Shown: in pieces, positions 33,917 to 43,026 of the stretch | Position numbering within the stretch: the first letter of the stretch is position 1 | How the letters are laid out: each line of letters opens with the position of its first letter | DNA from: Naasia sp. SYSU D00948 | Lineage (GTDB): Bacteria; Actinomycetota; Actinomycetes; Actinomycetales; Microbacteriaceae | Direction: 5' to 3' | Assembly (NCBI RefSeq): GCF_017916515.1 | Contig: NZ_JAFMTA010000001.1 | Span: 310,001-374,000 of the forward strand | DNA length: 64,000 nt | Position numbers and translations under genes: made by a program | The notes under the pieces: model-generated | What the model was told of the DNA's origin: nothing | Database searches by the model: none | Seen by the model: the letters and a program-made list of their open reading frames with translations, nothing else

Positions 33917-34434
33917 ACGGAGTTCCTGCTAATCAGCACTTGACCTGTCGGTTCCCGCACGAAATTCACCTCGAAGGGTTGCCGGTCAACTCTGTCCGGT
34001 GGCGTCACATCATTGCCTGCGCGATCCACCAGCCGGACAGCTGATAGGTCGAGGCAGAGGTACGTTTCGACCGTGGTCGCATCCCAACGCTTGACTGAGA
34101 TGGAGTCGTAGGAGCTAGCGCCCTGAAGCCGCAGTCCGTTGCTGGACAGATACTCGAAACCCTGCAGCTCCTGCCCGTAAGCCTCCTCGGAAAGCAGTCC
34201 GCGCACCCTTTCCGGACTCTCCCCGCCCTCAGCAGCTATCTGGTCGCTCACCGTTATGTAATCGGCGTATGCGTGCTGGGCGGCTTCAAGGGCCTCTTCC
34301 TCTGAGCTGAAACCATCGGCTGCGGCAGCGCTGCTGGTGGCCGGTGACGCGACGGGCCCCGGCTCCCCCGCACACCCACCGAGGGCGATAACGGCGAGCA
34401 ACGCCGCCGCCACGCGCACCCTCGGTCGGAACAT
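33892..34434 (-). CDS. Lipoprotein of unknown function
   Basis: A 180-residue protein with a clear lipobox: VIALGGC, cysteine at about 21, so it should be lipid-anchored outside the membrane. After a Ser/Ala-rich linker it has a helical part (SSEEEALEAAQHAYADYITVSDQIAAEGG) and a beta-rich end with two cysteines (ETYLCLDL and GDNFC). TACCGT lies 6 nt before the ATG. It overlaps the PKD-like secreted gene; the pair may act together at the surface. The family was not recognised. Confidence 0.75.
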   Translation of the reverse strand: MFRPRVRVAAALLAVIALGGCAGEPGPVASPATSSAAAADGFSSEEEALEAAQHAYADYITVSDQIAAEGGESPERVRGLLSEEAYGQELQGFEYLSSNGLRLQGASSYDSISVKRWDATTVETYLCLDLSAVRLVDRAGNDVTPPDRVDRQPFEVNFVREPTGQVLISRNSVWAGDNFC

Positions 34435-34505
34435 GCCAACACGGTAGGCCCTCCGTCGCGGCCTCCGGACTGCTGTCCACAGTCGGCGCTGTAGCGTTTC
34501 CTTCC

Positions 34506-35705
34506 GTGGCTGTGCAGGGATCGTGGCAGCGGGCGGCGCACGGCGCGCTCCTGCTCGGGGCGGACGGGTCGGTCAGCAAGACGATCTTCGCCGAGATGAC
34601 CGAGCTCGCGGTGCGCACGGGCGCCATCAACCTCGGGCAGGGGTTCCCCGACTACGACGGGCCCCGGGAGGTGCTCGAGGTCGCGCGGCAGTCCATCGCC
34701 GAGGGCCTCAACCAGTACCCGCCGGGGATCGGCATGCCGGTTCTGCGGCAGGCCATCGCCGAGCACCAGAAGCGGTTCTACGGGCTCGACTACGACCCGG
34801 ACACCGAGGTCCTCGTCACCGCCGGCGCCACCGAGGCCCTTGCCGCGACGATCCTCGCGCTCGTCGACGAGGGCGACGAGGTGCTCACGTTCGAGCCCTT
34901 CTACGACGCCTACGGGGCCGTGATCGAGCTCGGGCGCGGCGTGCACAGGACAGTCCCGCTGCGCGGCGCGGACTTCCAGCCGGATTCCGAAGAGCTGCGT
35001 GCCGCCGTCAGCGACCGCACCCGGCTGATCATCGTCAACGATCCGCACAACCCGACCGGGATGGTCCTCTCCCCCGAGATCCGGCAGCTGCTCGTCGAGC
35101 TCGCGGAGCGGCACGACGCCGTGCTCGTGACCGACGAGGTGTACGAGCACCTCGTCTACGGCGGGGAGCGGCACGTCCCCCTCACCACGCTGCCCGGGGC
35201 CCGTGAGCGCACCGTCTCCATCTCCTCGGGCGGCAAGACCTTCAACACGACCGGCTGGAAGATCGGCTGGATCACCGCGCCCGCAGAGCTGGTGCGCGCG
35301 ATCCTCGCGGTGAAGCAGTTCCTCACGTTCGTCAACGGCGGACCGTTCCAGCCCGCAATCGCCGCCGGCCTGCGCCTCCCCGACTCGTTCTTCCAGGAGC
35401 TCGTGGCGGACCTCGAGCGCAAGCGCGACCTGCTGGCGAGCGGTCTCGAGGCGGCGGGCTTCCGCCTCAGCCTTCCGGCGGCGGGGTACTTCGTCGTCGC
35501 GGATGCCGCGCCCCTCGGCTACGAGGACGGGGCCGAGTTCTGCCGCCGGCTCCCCGAGCTCGCGGGAGTCGCGGCCGTGCCGATCTCGGCCTTCTGCCAC
35601 GCGGAGCTCGCCGGCCAGTACCGCTCGCTCGTGCGCTTCGCCTTCTGCAAGCGGATGGACGTCCTGGAGCAGGCGGCGACGCAGCTCGCCGGCCTCAGGC
35701 CCTGA
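34506..35705 (+). CDS. Class I/II pyridoxal-phosphate aminotransferase
   Basis: A 399-residue fold type I PLP enzyme. The Schiff-base lysine is Lys244 in SSGGKTFNTTGWKIGW. NDPHNPTGMVLS carries the conserved Asn, VTDEVYEHLVY the PLP-N1 Asp, and LVRFAFCK the substrate-carboxylate Arg. Sequence style matches actinobacterial DapC (succinyl-diaminopimelate) or methionine/kynurenine aminotransferases; the substrate cannot be read from sequence. GTG at 34506 lies about 8 nt after TAGCGT. Confidence 0.88.
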   Translation: MAVQGSWQRAAHGALLLGADGSVSKTIFAEMTELAVRTGAINLGQGFPDYDGPREVLEVARQSIAEGLNQYPPGIGMPVLRQAIAEHQKRFYGLDYDPDTEVLVTAGATEALAATILALVDEGDEVLTFEPFYDAYGAVIELGRGVHRTVPLRGADFQPDSEELRAAVSDRTRLIIVNDPHNPTGMVLSPEIRQLLVELAERHDAVLVTDEVYEHLVYGGERHVPLTTLPGARERTVSISSGGKTFNTTGWKIGWITAPAELVRAILAVKQFLTFVNGGPFQPAIAAGLRLPDSFFQELVADLERKRDLLASGLEAAGFRLSLPAAGYFVVADAAPLGYEDGAEFCRRLPELAGVAAVPISAFCHAELAGQYRSLVRFAFCKRMDVLEQAATQLAGLRP

Positions 35706-35732
35706 CGCGGCTGCTGCGACCGGCGGCGGGGC

Positions 35733-36584
35733 CTACAGCAGCGGGCCGAGGCTCGACCCGGCGGCGCCCACCGTCGCGGGCGCGAGCGGCTCGACCCGGA
35801 AGCGGCGCAGGGACAGCGCCGGGTTCTTCGCGCGCACGTCGGCGAGGCGCTGGCGGGACACCCAGGCGACCGCGACGTCCACGGCCTCGCCGATCTCCAC
35901 CATGTGCACGCCCATCGGCCCGACGATGAGGCTGTTGCCGACGCCGATCGGCGGGGCGTGATCCGCGGCGGCGACGTACACGGTGTTCTCAATCGCTCGG
36001 GCGGTGACGAGGGTCCGCCAGTGGTGCTCCTTGAGCGGCCCGCGCACCCACTCCGCCGGGATGAGCACGAGCTCGGCGCCCGCGTCGACGATGCGGCGGG
36101 TGACCTCGGGGAAGCGGACGTCGTAGCACGTCTGCATCCCGACCCGGATGCCGTTCACCTCGAAGACCTGCGGGTCCTCGATGTCGCCCGGCACGACCCA
36201 CTCGCTCTCCCGCTGGCCGAACGCGTCGTAGAGGTGCAGCTTCCGGTAGGTGGCGACGATGCCGTCGCCGGTGACGGCGACGAGCGTGTTCGAGAACTTC
36301 GAGCCCTGCCGCTGCTCGACCATGCCGGCGACCAGCGTGGCGCCGAGCCGGCCGGCGACCTGGACCAGGTGCGCGACGAACCGGCCGTCGAGCGGCTGGG
36401 CGTTGCGGGCGAAGCTGCCGTCCATCGGGTCCGAGAAGTACGACGAGTACTCGGGGAACACGATGAGGGATGCGCCACGCTGGGCGGCGAGGTGGGCGAG
36501 ACCGGTGATCCGGTCGATGTTCTGCACGTAGTCGCGGCCCGGCGCGAACTGCGCCACCGCCACGCCGAGCTGGGCGTCGCTCAT
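35733..36584 (-). CDS. Carbon-nitrogen hydrolase (nitrilase superfamily)
   Basis: A 283-residue hydrolase with the full catalytic triad: Glu45 in VFPEYSSYF, Lys114 in TYRKLHLYD and Cys153 in MQTCYDVRFPE. CYDVRFPE is typical of the amidase/NIT branch (omega-amidase or deaminated-glutathione amidase) rather than true nitrilases. It converges on the aminotransferase gene with a 27-nt gap; a transaminase/omega-amidase partnership is possible but not shown. TAGGCT lies 7 nt before the ATG. Confidence 0.87.
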   Translation of the reverse strand: MSDAQLGVAVAQFAPGRDYVQNIDRITGLAHLAAQRGASLIVFPEYSSYFSDPMDGSFARNAQPLDGRFVAHLVQVAGRLGATLVAGMVEQRQGSKFSNTLVAVTGDGIVATYRKLHLYDAFGQRESEWVVPGDIEDPQVFEVNGIRVGMQTCYDVRFPEVTRRIVDAGAELVLIPAEWVRGPLKEHHWRTLVTARAIENTVYVAAADHAPPIGVGNSLIVGPMGVHMVEIGEAVDVAVAWVSRQRLADVRAKNPALSLRRFRVEPLAPATVGAAGSSLGPLL

Positions 36585-36648
36585 GGGGCCAGCCTAGCCG
36601 GGGCGCCCCGGCGGCCCGCCGGGCGCCTCGAGCAGGTCGGCTGCGGGA

Positions 36649-37509
36649 CTACTTGAGCAGGCGGGACAGCACCCGGTCCGCGAGCGGCTTGCCGCCCGTC
36701 TGGCAGGTCGGGCAGTACTGGAACGTGGAGTCGGCGAAGATGACCTCGCGGATGGTGTCGCCGCAGACCGGGCACGCCTCCCCTGTCCTGCCGTGGACCC
36801 GGAGTCCGGACTTCTTCTCCCGCTTGAGATCGGATGCGGCGAGCCCGTCGGAGCGCGCGATGGCGTCCCGCAGCGTCGACTGCATCGCCTCGAACAGGCG
36901 GTGCCGCTCGTCCTCGGACATGGCCGCGGGCTTGTACGGCGACATCTTCGCCACGTGCAGGATCTCGTCCGAGTACGCGTTGCCGATCCCCGCGAGCAGC
37001 GATTGGTTCCGCAGGACTCCCTTGATCTGGGCCCGTCCGGCGCCCGCCAGGATCCGGGCGAGATCGTCCTCGGTGAAGCCGTCGGCGAGCGGATCCGGCC
37101 CGAGACTCGCGACGCCGGGCACCTCCTGCGCATCGTTCACGACGTAGATCGCGAGGCTCTTCTTGGTGCCGGCCTCGGTGACGTCGAACCCCGACCCGTC
37201 GTCCAGCACCAGCCGGGCGGCGAGAGGGCCCTTGCCCGGCCGGGTCGACGCCTTCGGCTCCGCCTCGCGCCAGCGGATCCAGCCCGCGCGAGCCAGGTGC
37301 ATGACGAGGTGCAGGCCGTCGGCGTCGATGTCCAGGAACTTGCCGTGCCGGTGCACGCCGGACACCGTGCGCCCGGCCAGTGCGGACGGGGGCGGGTCGA
37401 ACGTCTTGAGCACGGCGAAGGAGACGAGCTCCAGGCGATCGATCGTGCGGCCGGTCAGGCGCGCGCCCAGGTCGGTCGCGAGCGCGTGGACCTCGGGGAG
37501 TTCGGGCAC
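36649..37509 (-). CDS. Fpg/Nei family DNA glycosylase
   Basis: A 286-residue base-excision repair enzyme. The N terminus PELPEV supplies the catalytic proline after Met removal. HRHGKFLDI holds a conserved Lys, the helix-two-turn-helix is near GVLRNQSLLAGIGNAYSDEIL, and the C-terminal zinc finger is CPVCGD...CPTC (about 247-268). The start codon is GTG, with GACACT 6 nt upstream. KSGLRVHGRTGEAC matches the actinobacterial Nei/Fpg2-like subgroup more than classical Fpg, so the lesion specificity is open. Confidence 0.88.
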   Translation of the reverse strand: MPELPEVHALATDLGARLTGRTIDRLELVSFAVLKTFDPPPSALAGRTVSGVHRHGKFLDIDADGLHLVMHLARAGWIRWREAEPKASTRPGKGPLAARLVLDDGSGFDVTEAGTKKSLAIYVVNDAQEVPGVASLGPDPLADGFTEDDLARILAGAGRAQIKGVLRNQSLLAGIGNAYSDEILHVAKMSPYKPAAMSEDERHRLFEAMQSTLRDAIARSDGLAASDLKREKKSGLRVHGRTGEACPVCGDTIREVIFADSTFQYCPTCQTGGKPLADRVLSRLLK

Positions 37510-37627
37510 GGGTCCAGTGTCGGGCGTACCGCCGACGTCCGTCTACGCCGTTGTGGACCGCGGGGCTCGTGACCCGGCGGGCCGGTCCCGCTGCTCGACG
37601 GCCGAGGGAGGGGCCGGCGGAGCGCCG

Positions 37628-37936
37628 TCAGCCCGCGGAGGGGAGGTCGAACACGACGACCCGCTCGGCCCCCGCGCCGATCTGCTCGGCGAGCACGCGG
37701 TGCACGGGATGCGGGAGGTACCCGTCGCGCGCCTCCTCGCTGTCGAACGTGATGACGAGGCCCCACTCGAAGCCCTGCTCGAGGCCCTCGGGACTCACGC
37801 TCGGGCCCTCGTCGAGGCGGAGGATGCCGGGGATCCGGCCCACCATCGCGCGGGCCGCCTCGCGCACGCGCTCCTGGGCATCCGCGGACACGTCGTCCCG
37901 CCACTCGACGAGGACGACATGGATCACATTCGACAT
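37628..37936 (-). CDS. Dabb (stress-responsive alpha/beta barrel) family protein
   Basis: A 102-residue protein with the Dabb pattern: IHVVLVEWRDDVSADAQERV at the start, GILRLDEGPSVSPEGLEQGFEWGLVITF in the middle and YLPHPVHRVLAEQI near the end. These small ferredoxin-like dimers are often found beside catabolic genes; their biochemical role is mostly unknown. AAAGGTCCC sits just before the ATG. Confidence 0.85.
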   Translation of the reverse strand: MSNVIHVVLVEWRDDVSADAQERVREAARAMVGRIPGILRLDEGPSVSPEGLEQGFEWGLVITFDSEEARDGYLPHPVHRVLAEQIGAGAERVVVFDLPSAG

Positions 37937-38016
37937 GGGACCTTTCTACCGGCCCGTGCCCCCCACGCCGACTCGAACCCTCCGACCCCTGCCACCGACG
38001 AGCGGTCGGCGCCGCC

Positions 38017-39378
38017 CTAGGCGCCCACGCCGGCGAGGACCCCTTCCGCTGGGCGGACGTTATGGTTGCGCGCGAAGAGGTTGCCGGGGTCGTAGTCCCG
38101 CTTGACCTCGCGCAGCCGGGCCAAGGTGTCCGGCGGGTAGATCCGGGCCGTGGTCTCCTCGCCCGCGAGCATCGAGAAGTTGCTGTACATGCCTCGCGTG
38201 TACTCGTCGAGAGCCGACCAGCGCCGGCGGACCGTCGCCACGTCCTCCGGGGCCGCGTCCACGGGGAGGAACGCGGCGAGGATCAGCAGGACCTCGCTAT
38301 CCCGGTGCGCGAAGGCGGTCTCCGACGCCGGAACCCGGTTCAGCGCTCCGCGGAGGTACCGAATCATGAGGACGGACGCGTCGACCTGCTCCCGGGCGGC
38401 GGCGAGGGCATCGATCGTGCGGTCGTCGAAGTCGGCCGCGAAGCTGTTGTAGTCGACGATCGTCACGCCCTCCGGCTTCTCGGGCTCCTCGAGCACGTCC
38501 GCGTATGCGGTGCGGGCGAGCTGCTCGTCGCGCAGGCCGGGGAGGGCGCGCAGGGGCGCCACCACCTCGTCCGCCTGCTCCGGGTCTCCGGTCCAGCACA
38601 CGAGGATCTGCACGCCGGGAGGCTGATCCCCGAAGGGCGGCATGGCGAGGACCGTGGTGTTGAGCTCCTCGGGTGCGCCCCGCATGACGTCCCGCCAGCC
38701 GCGCAGCAGACCCGGCAGATCGTCGACGCCGAAGGTCAGGGCTCCGAACACGACCTCGCCGACGGGGTGCGCCTGGAACGTGAACTCGGTCACGACGCCG
38801 AAGTTGCCTCCGCCGCCTCGGAGCGCCCAGAACAGGTCCGCGTGGTCGGATGCGGTCGCCCGGACGATGCGGCCGTCGGCGAGCACCACTTGCGCGCCGA
38901 CCAGGCTGTCGAGTGCGAGGCCGTACTGCCGGACCATCCAGCCGATGCCGCCGCCGAGAGTGAGGCCGCCGACGCCGACGCTGCGGGTGTCCCCCGACGA
39001 CAGGGCGAGCCCGTGCCGGCCGAGTGCGGCGGCGATCTCGCCCCAGGTGGCGCCGCCGCCGATCCGGACGAGGCCCGCCTCACCCACGGCCACATCCCGG
39101 AGGCGGGCCAGGTCGATGACGACGCCGCCGGGGTTGGCGAAGGCCGCCGCACCGTGGCCGCCGCTGCGCACGGAGATCGGCAGCCCGTGCTCGGCGGCGT
39201 AGCGGACCGTCTCGGCCACGCCCTCGGGCGAGGACGGCCGGACGATGAGCGCCGGCTCCCCTGCCACCATGTAGTCCGGCCTCAGCCGTTCGTACTCGTC
39301 GTCGCCCGGGCGGAGCACCTCGGCTCCTGCCCGACTCGACAGCTCGCTGGTCCCCGGGACCGCAGCACCGTCCGCCAT
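38017..39378 (-). CDS. FAD-binding oxidoreductase (berberine-bridge/PCMH type)
   Basis: A 453-residue flavoenzyme. ATG at 39378 has GAGG 6-7 nt upstream and is preferred to a TTG at 39426. The FAD domain includes PALIVRPSSPEGVAETVRYA and VRSGGHGAA, whose His usually binds FAD covalently. SSGDTRSVGVGGLTLGGGIG corresponds to the second attachment region but lacks the Cys of bicovalent members. The C terminus ends in the BBE motif YDPGNLFARNHNV. The substrate is unknown. Confidence 0.87.
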   Translation of the reverse strand: MADGAAVPGTSELSSRAGAEVLRPGDDEYERLRPDYMVAGEPALIVRPSSPEGVAETVRYAAEHGLPISVRSGGHGAAAFANPGGVVIDLARLRDVAVGEAGLVRIGGGATWGEIAAALGRHGLALSSGDTRSVGVGGLTLGGGIGWMVRQYGLALDSLVGAQVVLADGRIVRATASDHADLFWALRGGGGNFGVVTEFTFQAHPVGEVVFGALTFGVDDLPGLLRGWRDVMRGAPEELNTTVLAMPPFGDQPPGVQILVCWTGDPEQADEVVAPLRALPGLRDEQLARTAYADVLEEPEKPEGVTIVDYNSFAADFDDRTIDALAAAREQVDASVLMIRYLRGALNRVPASETAFAHRDSEVLLILAAFLPVDAAPEDVATVRRRWSALDEYTRGMYSNFSMLAGEETTARIYPPDTLARLREVKRDYDPGNLFARNHNVRPAEGVLAGVGA

Positions 39379-39490
39379 CGTCCACCTCGATTCCGCGCCA
39401 CTCTGCACGACGACGTCACTGTACAAAGGGGCACCGACACCCGTCGCGGACTGTCCTCAGGTCGCGCCTCCGCAGCTCCGGACACGCGAA

Positions 39491-39518
39491 GGGGCGGGGA
39501 GCCGCAACTCCCCGCCCC
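39491..39518 (-). terminator. Terminator of the GH3 gene
   Basis: A perfect 11-bp stem, GGGGCGGGGAG with CTCCCCGCCCC, loop CCGCAA. It lies 17 nt beyond the GH3 stop and could also stop readthrough from either side. Confidence 0.75.
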
Positions 39519-39535
39519 TCCCGGACTGCGTCAGC

Positions 39536-41764
39536 TCACCGGATGCGGAAGCTGCTCGCCGCCTCGGCGTCGAAGGATCCGCCGACGGTCACCGTGTAGG
39601 TGCCCGTCGCGGTCGTCCAGGCGCCCGCGCTCTCGTCCCAGTACTCGAGGAGGTGCAGCTCCGCGAGATCCTCGGGGCTCAGCACGATCTCGACGTTGGC
39701 GTGCTCGCCGGGGGCGAGGGTGACCCGCTCCCAGCCGACGAGGCGCTTCGACGGCTCACCGGTGCTCGAGGGGAGCTCGACGTAGGCCTGCGCCACCTCG
39801 GTGCCCTCGCGGTCGCCGGTGTTGGTGAGGCGGAACCGGATCCGGATCTCCTTCTTCCCGTCCGTCGACTGCGGCGTTACCTTGACGTGGCTGTAGTCGA
39901 AGCTCGTGTACGAGAGGCCGTGGCCGAACTCGAACAGCGGCTCGATGCCCTGCGCGGCGTACCAGCGGTAGCCGACCTGCAGCCCCTCCGAGTACTCCAC
40001 CTGGCGGATGCCGTTCGCGTCCACGATGCCCGGGTACTGCTCCGGGGTGCTGGTCGGGGTGTCCTCGACCGACTTCGGGAACGTCATCGGGAGCTTGCCC
40101 GACGGGTTCACGTCGCCGTAGAGCAGGTTGGTGATCGCCGGGCCCATCCGGTCGCCGGGGTACCAGGTCGCGAGGACGGCGTCGACGCTGTCGATCCACG
40201 GCATCTCGACCGCGGTCCCGTGCCCGAGGACGACGGCCGTGCTGTCGTTCGCGGCGGCGACCGCCTCGACGAGCTGGTCGCCGTTGCCGTCCAGGCGGAG
40301 GTCCGGCGTGTCCGCGAACTCGCCGGTGCGGAGGTACCCGAAGACGAGCGCGACGTCCGCCTGAGCCGCCAGGGCCGCGGCCGATGCCACGTCGTCGCCG
40401 TCGTCGAACAGCACCGTCTGGCCGTTCTGCGCCGCCCGCTCGGTGAGCGCGGTCAGCGGGTCGATGAGGTGATCGCAGGACAGCACGCCGGCTCGGCGGA
40501 ACTGGAAGTAGGCGGAGCACACGGACTTGGCGCTGACGCCCTCGGCGTTGAGCTGGGCGGACGCCGTCGGGCCGATGACGGCGATGGTCAGGCCCTCCTC
40601 GTCGCTCAGGGGCAGCACGGCGTCGTCGTTCTTCAGCAGCACCGAGCCCTGCTCCGCGATCTGCTGGGAGATGGCGCGGTTCGCCTCGCTCGACACGTCC
40701 GGCAGCGGCGTCGCCGGAGCGGGGATGTCGAACAGCCCGCCCTCGATGTAGGCGTGCACCACGTTGAAGGCCGCGGCGTCGATCTGCTCCTCCGTGATCT
40801 CGCCGGCGGCCAGGGCCGCGTCGAGGCGCTCGGGGGTGTACCAGACCGGCCGGTTGAGCTCCTGGTCGAGTCCCGCGTCGAGCGACGGCGCCGTGGAGTG
40901 CACCGACCCGAAGTCGGACATGATGTAGCCGTCGAACCCGTAGTCCTCGCGGAGGTGGGTCGTCAGGATCGGGTTCTCGCACGCGTACACGCCGTTGATC
41001 TGGTTGTACGAGCACATGAGGCTGTGCGGGTCGCCCTCCTTGATCGCGATCTCGAAGGGCAGGTCGTAGATCTCCCGCAGCGTCCGCTCGTCCATGTTGG
41101 ACGAGCTCTCCTCGCGGTCGGTCTCCTGCTCGTTGGCGACGTAGTGCTTCAGGTTGGCGAGCACCGGCTTGTCCTCGTTGCCCTGCATGCCCTGGATGTT
41201 CACCGCCGCCGAGAGCCCGGACAGCAGCGGGTCCTCGCCGAAGTACTCGGCGTTGCGGCCGGAGAGCGGCGTCCGCGCGCTCGCGACGCCGGGGCCGAGC
41301 ACGACGGCGCTGCCCTTGTCGAAGGCCTCCTGGGCCTGCGCGGAGCCCTTCTCGTAGCCGAGCTCGAGGTTCCAGGTGGAGGCCACGGCGATGGGTCCCG
41401 GGAACGCCGTGGTGCCCGGTGCTCCGTGGACGCCTTCGGGCCCGTTCGAGTAGACCACCGTCGGCGTGCACTCGAGCTGAGCCGGGTAGACGACCCCGCG
41501 GAACTCGGTCTGCTGCGGCGAGTTGGCCGCCTGCTCGTTGAGCCAGCGGTACTTCTGGTGCAGCGTGCTCGCCTCGAGCAGCGCCGTCGCCCTCTCCTCG
41601 GCGCTCTTCGTCGTGTCCATCCAGGGGACCGTCGTGCAGTCGACGGCCGCGGCGGGGCCGGCGATGCCGAGGGCACCCGCGGGCACGAGAAGGGTCAGCG
41701 CGGTGAGAGCGGACGCGACGGCGGGACTCCTCCGCCGTCGCGCCCTCGGTGCGGTTGTGGACAT
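39536..41764 (-). CDS. Secreted GH3 beta-glucosidase/beta-xylosidase
   Basis: A 742-residue exported glycoside hydrolase. ATG at 41764 follows AAGGGGAT. A signal peptide with an Arg-rich n-region covers about 1-40. The GH3 barrel domain carries the nucleophile Asp284 in GYIMSDFGSVHS and the substrate-site LKHYVANEQETDR. A C-terminal sandwich domain and a fibronectin III-like domain (EIRIRFRLTNTGDREGTEVAQ) follow. It likely removes terminal beta-linked glucose or xylose from plant oligosaccharides. A LacI-type operator lies 44 nt upstream, with the regulator gene divergent. Confidence 0.9.
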   Translation of the reverse strand: MSTTAPRARRRRSPAVASALTALTLLVPAGALGIAGPAAAVDCTTVPWMDTTKSAEERATALLEASTLHQKYRWLNEQAANSPQQTEFRGVVYPAQLECTPTVVYSNGPEGVHGAPGTTAFPGPIAVASTWNLELGYEKGSAQAQEAFDKGSAVVLGPGVASARTPLSGRNAEYFGEDPLLSGLSAAVNIQGMQGNEDKPVLANLKHYVANEQETDREESSSNMDERTLREIYDLPFEIAIKEGDPHSLMCSYNQINGVYACENPILTTHLREDYGFDGYIMSDFGSVHSTAPSLDAGLDQELNRPVWYTPERLDAALAAGEITEEQIDAAAFNVVHAYIEGGLFDIPAPATPLPDVSSEANRAISQQIAEQGSVLLKNDDAVLPLSDEEGLTIAVIGPTASAQLNAEGVSAKSVCSAYFQFRRAGVLSCDHLIDPLTALTERAAQNGQTVLFDDGDDVASAAALAAQADVALVFGYLRTGEFADTPDLRLDGNGDQLVEAVAAANDSTAVVLGHGTAVEMPWIDSVDAVLATWYPGDRMGPAITNLLYGDVNPSGKLPMTFPKSVEDTPTSTPEQYPGIVDANGIRQVEYSEGLQVGYRWYAAQGIEPLFEFGHGLSYTSFDYSHVKVTPQSTDGKKEIRIRFRLTNTGDREGTEVAQAYVELPSSTGEPSKRLVGWERVTLAPGEHANVEIVLSPEDLAELHLLEYWDESAGAWTTATGTYTVTVGGSFDAEAASSFRIR

Positions 41765-41807
41765 GGGGATCCCCTTCCCTCTCCATCGAGAGATCGTGTT
41801 GCGCTTC

Positions 41808-41821
41808 TTGGAGCGCTCCAA
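41808..41821. promoter_or_regulatory. LacI-family operator between GH3 and its regulator
   Basis: A perfect 14-bp palindrome, TTGGAGCGCTCCAA, with the central CG typical of LacI-family sites. It lies 44 nt before the GH3 start and 116 nt before the regulator start. It differs from the AAGCGCTT operators of the 51-57 kb regulon. Confidence 0.75.
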
Positions 41822-41936
41822 TCCCTGGCAACCTACGAGGCGCTCGCGCTCTCGTCAACCGATCTACGGCGCGTCGCCTCTGCTGGGGCGCCTCGCGGAT
41901 CCCTGCTGGTGAAGGGGGAGTCACTACAGTCGCTCC

Positions 41937-43010
41937 ATGGCGACCGACAGGCCTCAGCGGGACAAACCCCTGATGGAGGACGTGGCCCGGCTGGCCGGCG
42001 TGTCCCGCGGAACGGTCTCCAATGTGCTCAACAACCCGGCGATCGTGTCGCCGGACACCCGCGAGCGGGTCCTGCGCGCCATCGAGGAACTCGGCTTCGT
42101 CCGCAACCAGGTCGCCCTCGCCCTCGCCTCGGGCCGAACGCGGACGATCGGATACGTCGGAACCGACCTCGCGAACTCCTACTTCCTCGACATCGCCCGC
42201 GGCATCGAGGAGCGGGCGGACGAGAGCGGCTACCGCGTCGTGCTCGCCAACAGCGACGTGGACGCCGCGAAGCAGCGCGGCTACCTCGAGCTGTTCGACG
42301 AGTCGCGCTTCGCCGGGGTGATCGTCGCTCCGCTCGAGGCGACGCACGACGAGGTGGGGCACCGCCACCGAGCCGGATTCCCCATCGTCCGCGTCAACCT
42401 CGCCGACCCGCGGGGAGAGGGCTGCGCCGTGGTCGTGGACGAGGAACACTCCGGGTACCTCGCCGCCCGCCACCTGCTCGACCTCGGGCGCCGGCGGCTG
42501 GTCTTCGCGGGCGGCTTCCCGAGCCTGTCCGCGGTGCGGTCCCGACTGCACGGGGCGGAGCGGGCGGCGGCGGAGGTGGCGGGCGCCGGCTTCGCCGCGA
42601 TCGGCGCCACAGGGCTCCGCGTGCCCGCCGGGCTCGCCCTGGGCCGGGAGCTCGCCGCCCTGGCTCCGCACGAGCGCCCGGACGGCGTGGTGGCCGTGTC
42701 CGACGCCTTCGCGGCCGGCCTGATCCAGTCGCTCCTGAGCGCTGGGATCCGCGTCCCGGATGAGGTCGCCGTCGTCGGGCACGACGACAACACCTTCGCC
42801 ACCGAGCACGTGCTGCCCATCTCGACCGTGAGCCAGCCCGGCGTGGAGATGGGACGGGTCGCCGCCGACCTCCTGCTCGAGGAGCTCGCGGGCGACGGGC
42901 ACGCGCACCGGACGGTCGTGCTCGAGTCCCGCCTCATCGTGCGCTCGAGCAGCGTCGCCGACGACTCCGGCGTGCATGGCACGCCGTTCCCGGAGCCGGC
43001 CGGGGCGTGA
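41937..43010 (+). CDS. LacI family transcriptional regulator (GH3 gene)
   Basis: A 357-residue repressor type. The HTH and hinge lie at about 13-60 (MEDVARLAGVSRGTVSNVLNN, then ALASGRTRTIGYV), followed by a periplasmic-binding-protein-like sugar domain. HTH SRGTVSNVLN replaces the more usual LATVSRVLN, which could explain its distinct operator. The ATG follows TACAGT by 6 nt. It is divergent from the GH3 beta-glucosidase gene and probably represses it until a sugar is bound. Confidence 0.9.
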   Translation: MATDRPQRDKPLMEDVARLAGVSRGTVSNVLNNPAIVSPDTRERVLRAIEELGFVRNQVALALASGRTRTIGYVGTDLANSYFLDIARGIEERADESGYRVVLANSDVDAAKQRGYLELFDESRFAGVIVAPLEATHDEVGHRHRAGFPIVRVNLADPRGEGCAVVVDEEHSGYLAARHLLDLGRRRLVFAGGFPSLSAVRSRLHGAERAAAEVAGAGFAAIGATGLRVPAGLALGRELAALAPHERPDGVVAVSDAFAAGLIQSLLSAGIRVPDEVAVVGHDDNTFATEHVLPISTVSQPGVEMGRVAADLLLEELAGDGHAHRTVVLESRLIVRSSSVADDSGVHGTPFPEPAGA

Positions 43011-43026
43011 CTCTCCTCCCCCCTGC

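Noticed and set aside
39653-42977. Long open frames of over 1000 codons on both strands opposite the GH3 and LacI genes
   Set aside because: Arg/Gly/Ala-rich translations with no domains; they are the antisense shadows expected in high-GC DNA.
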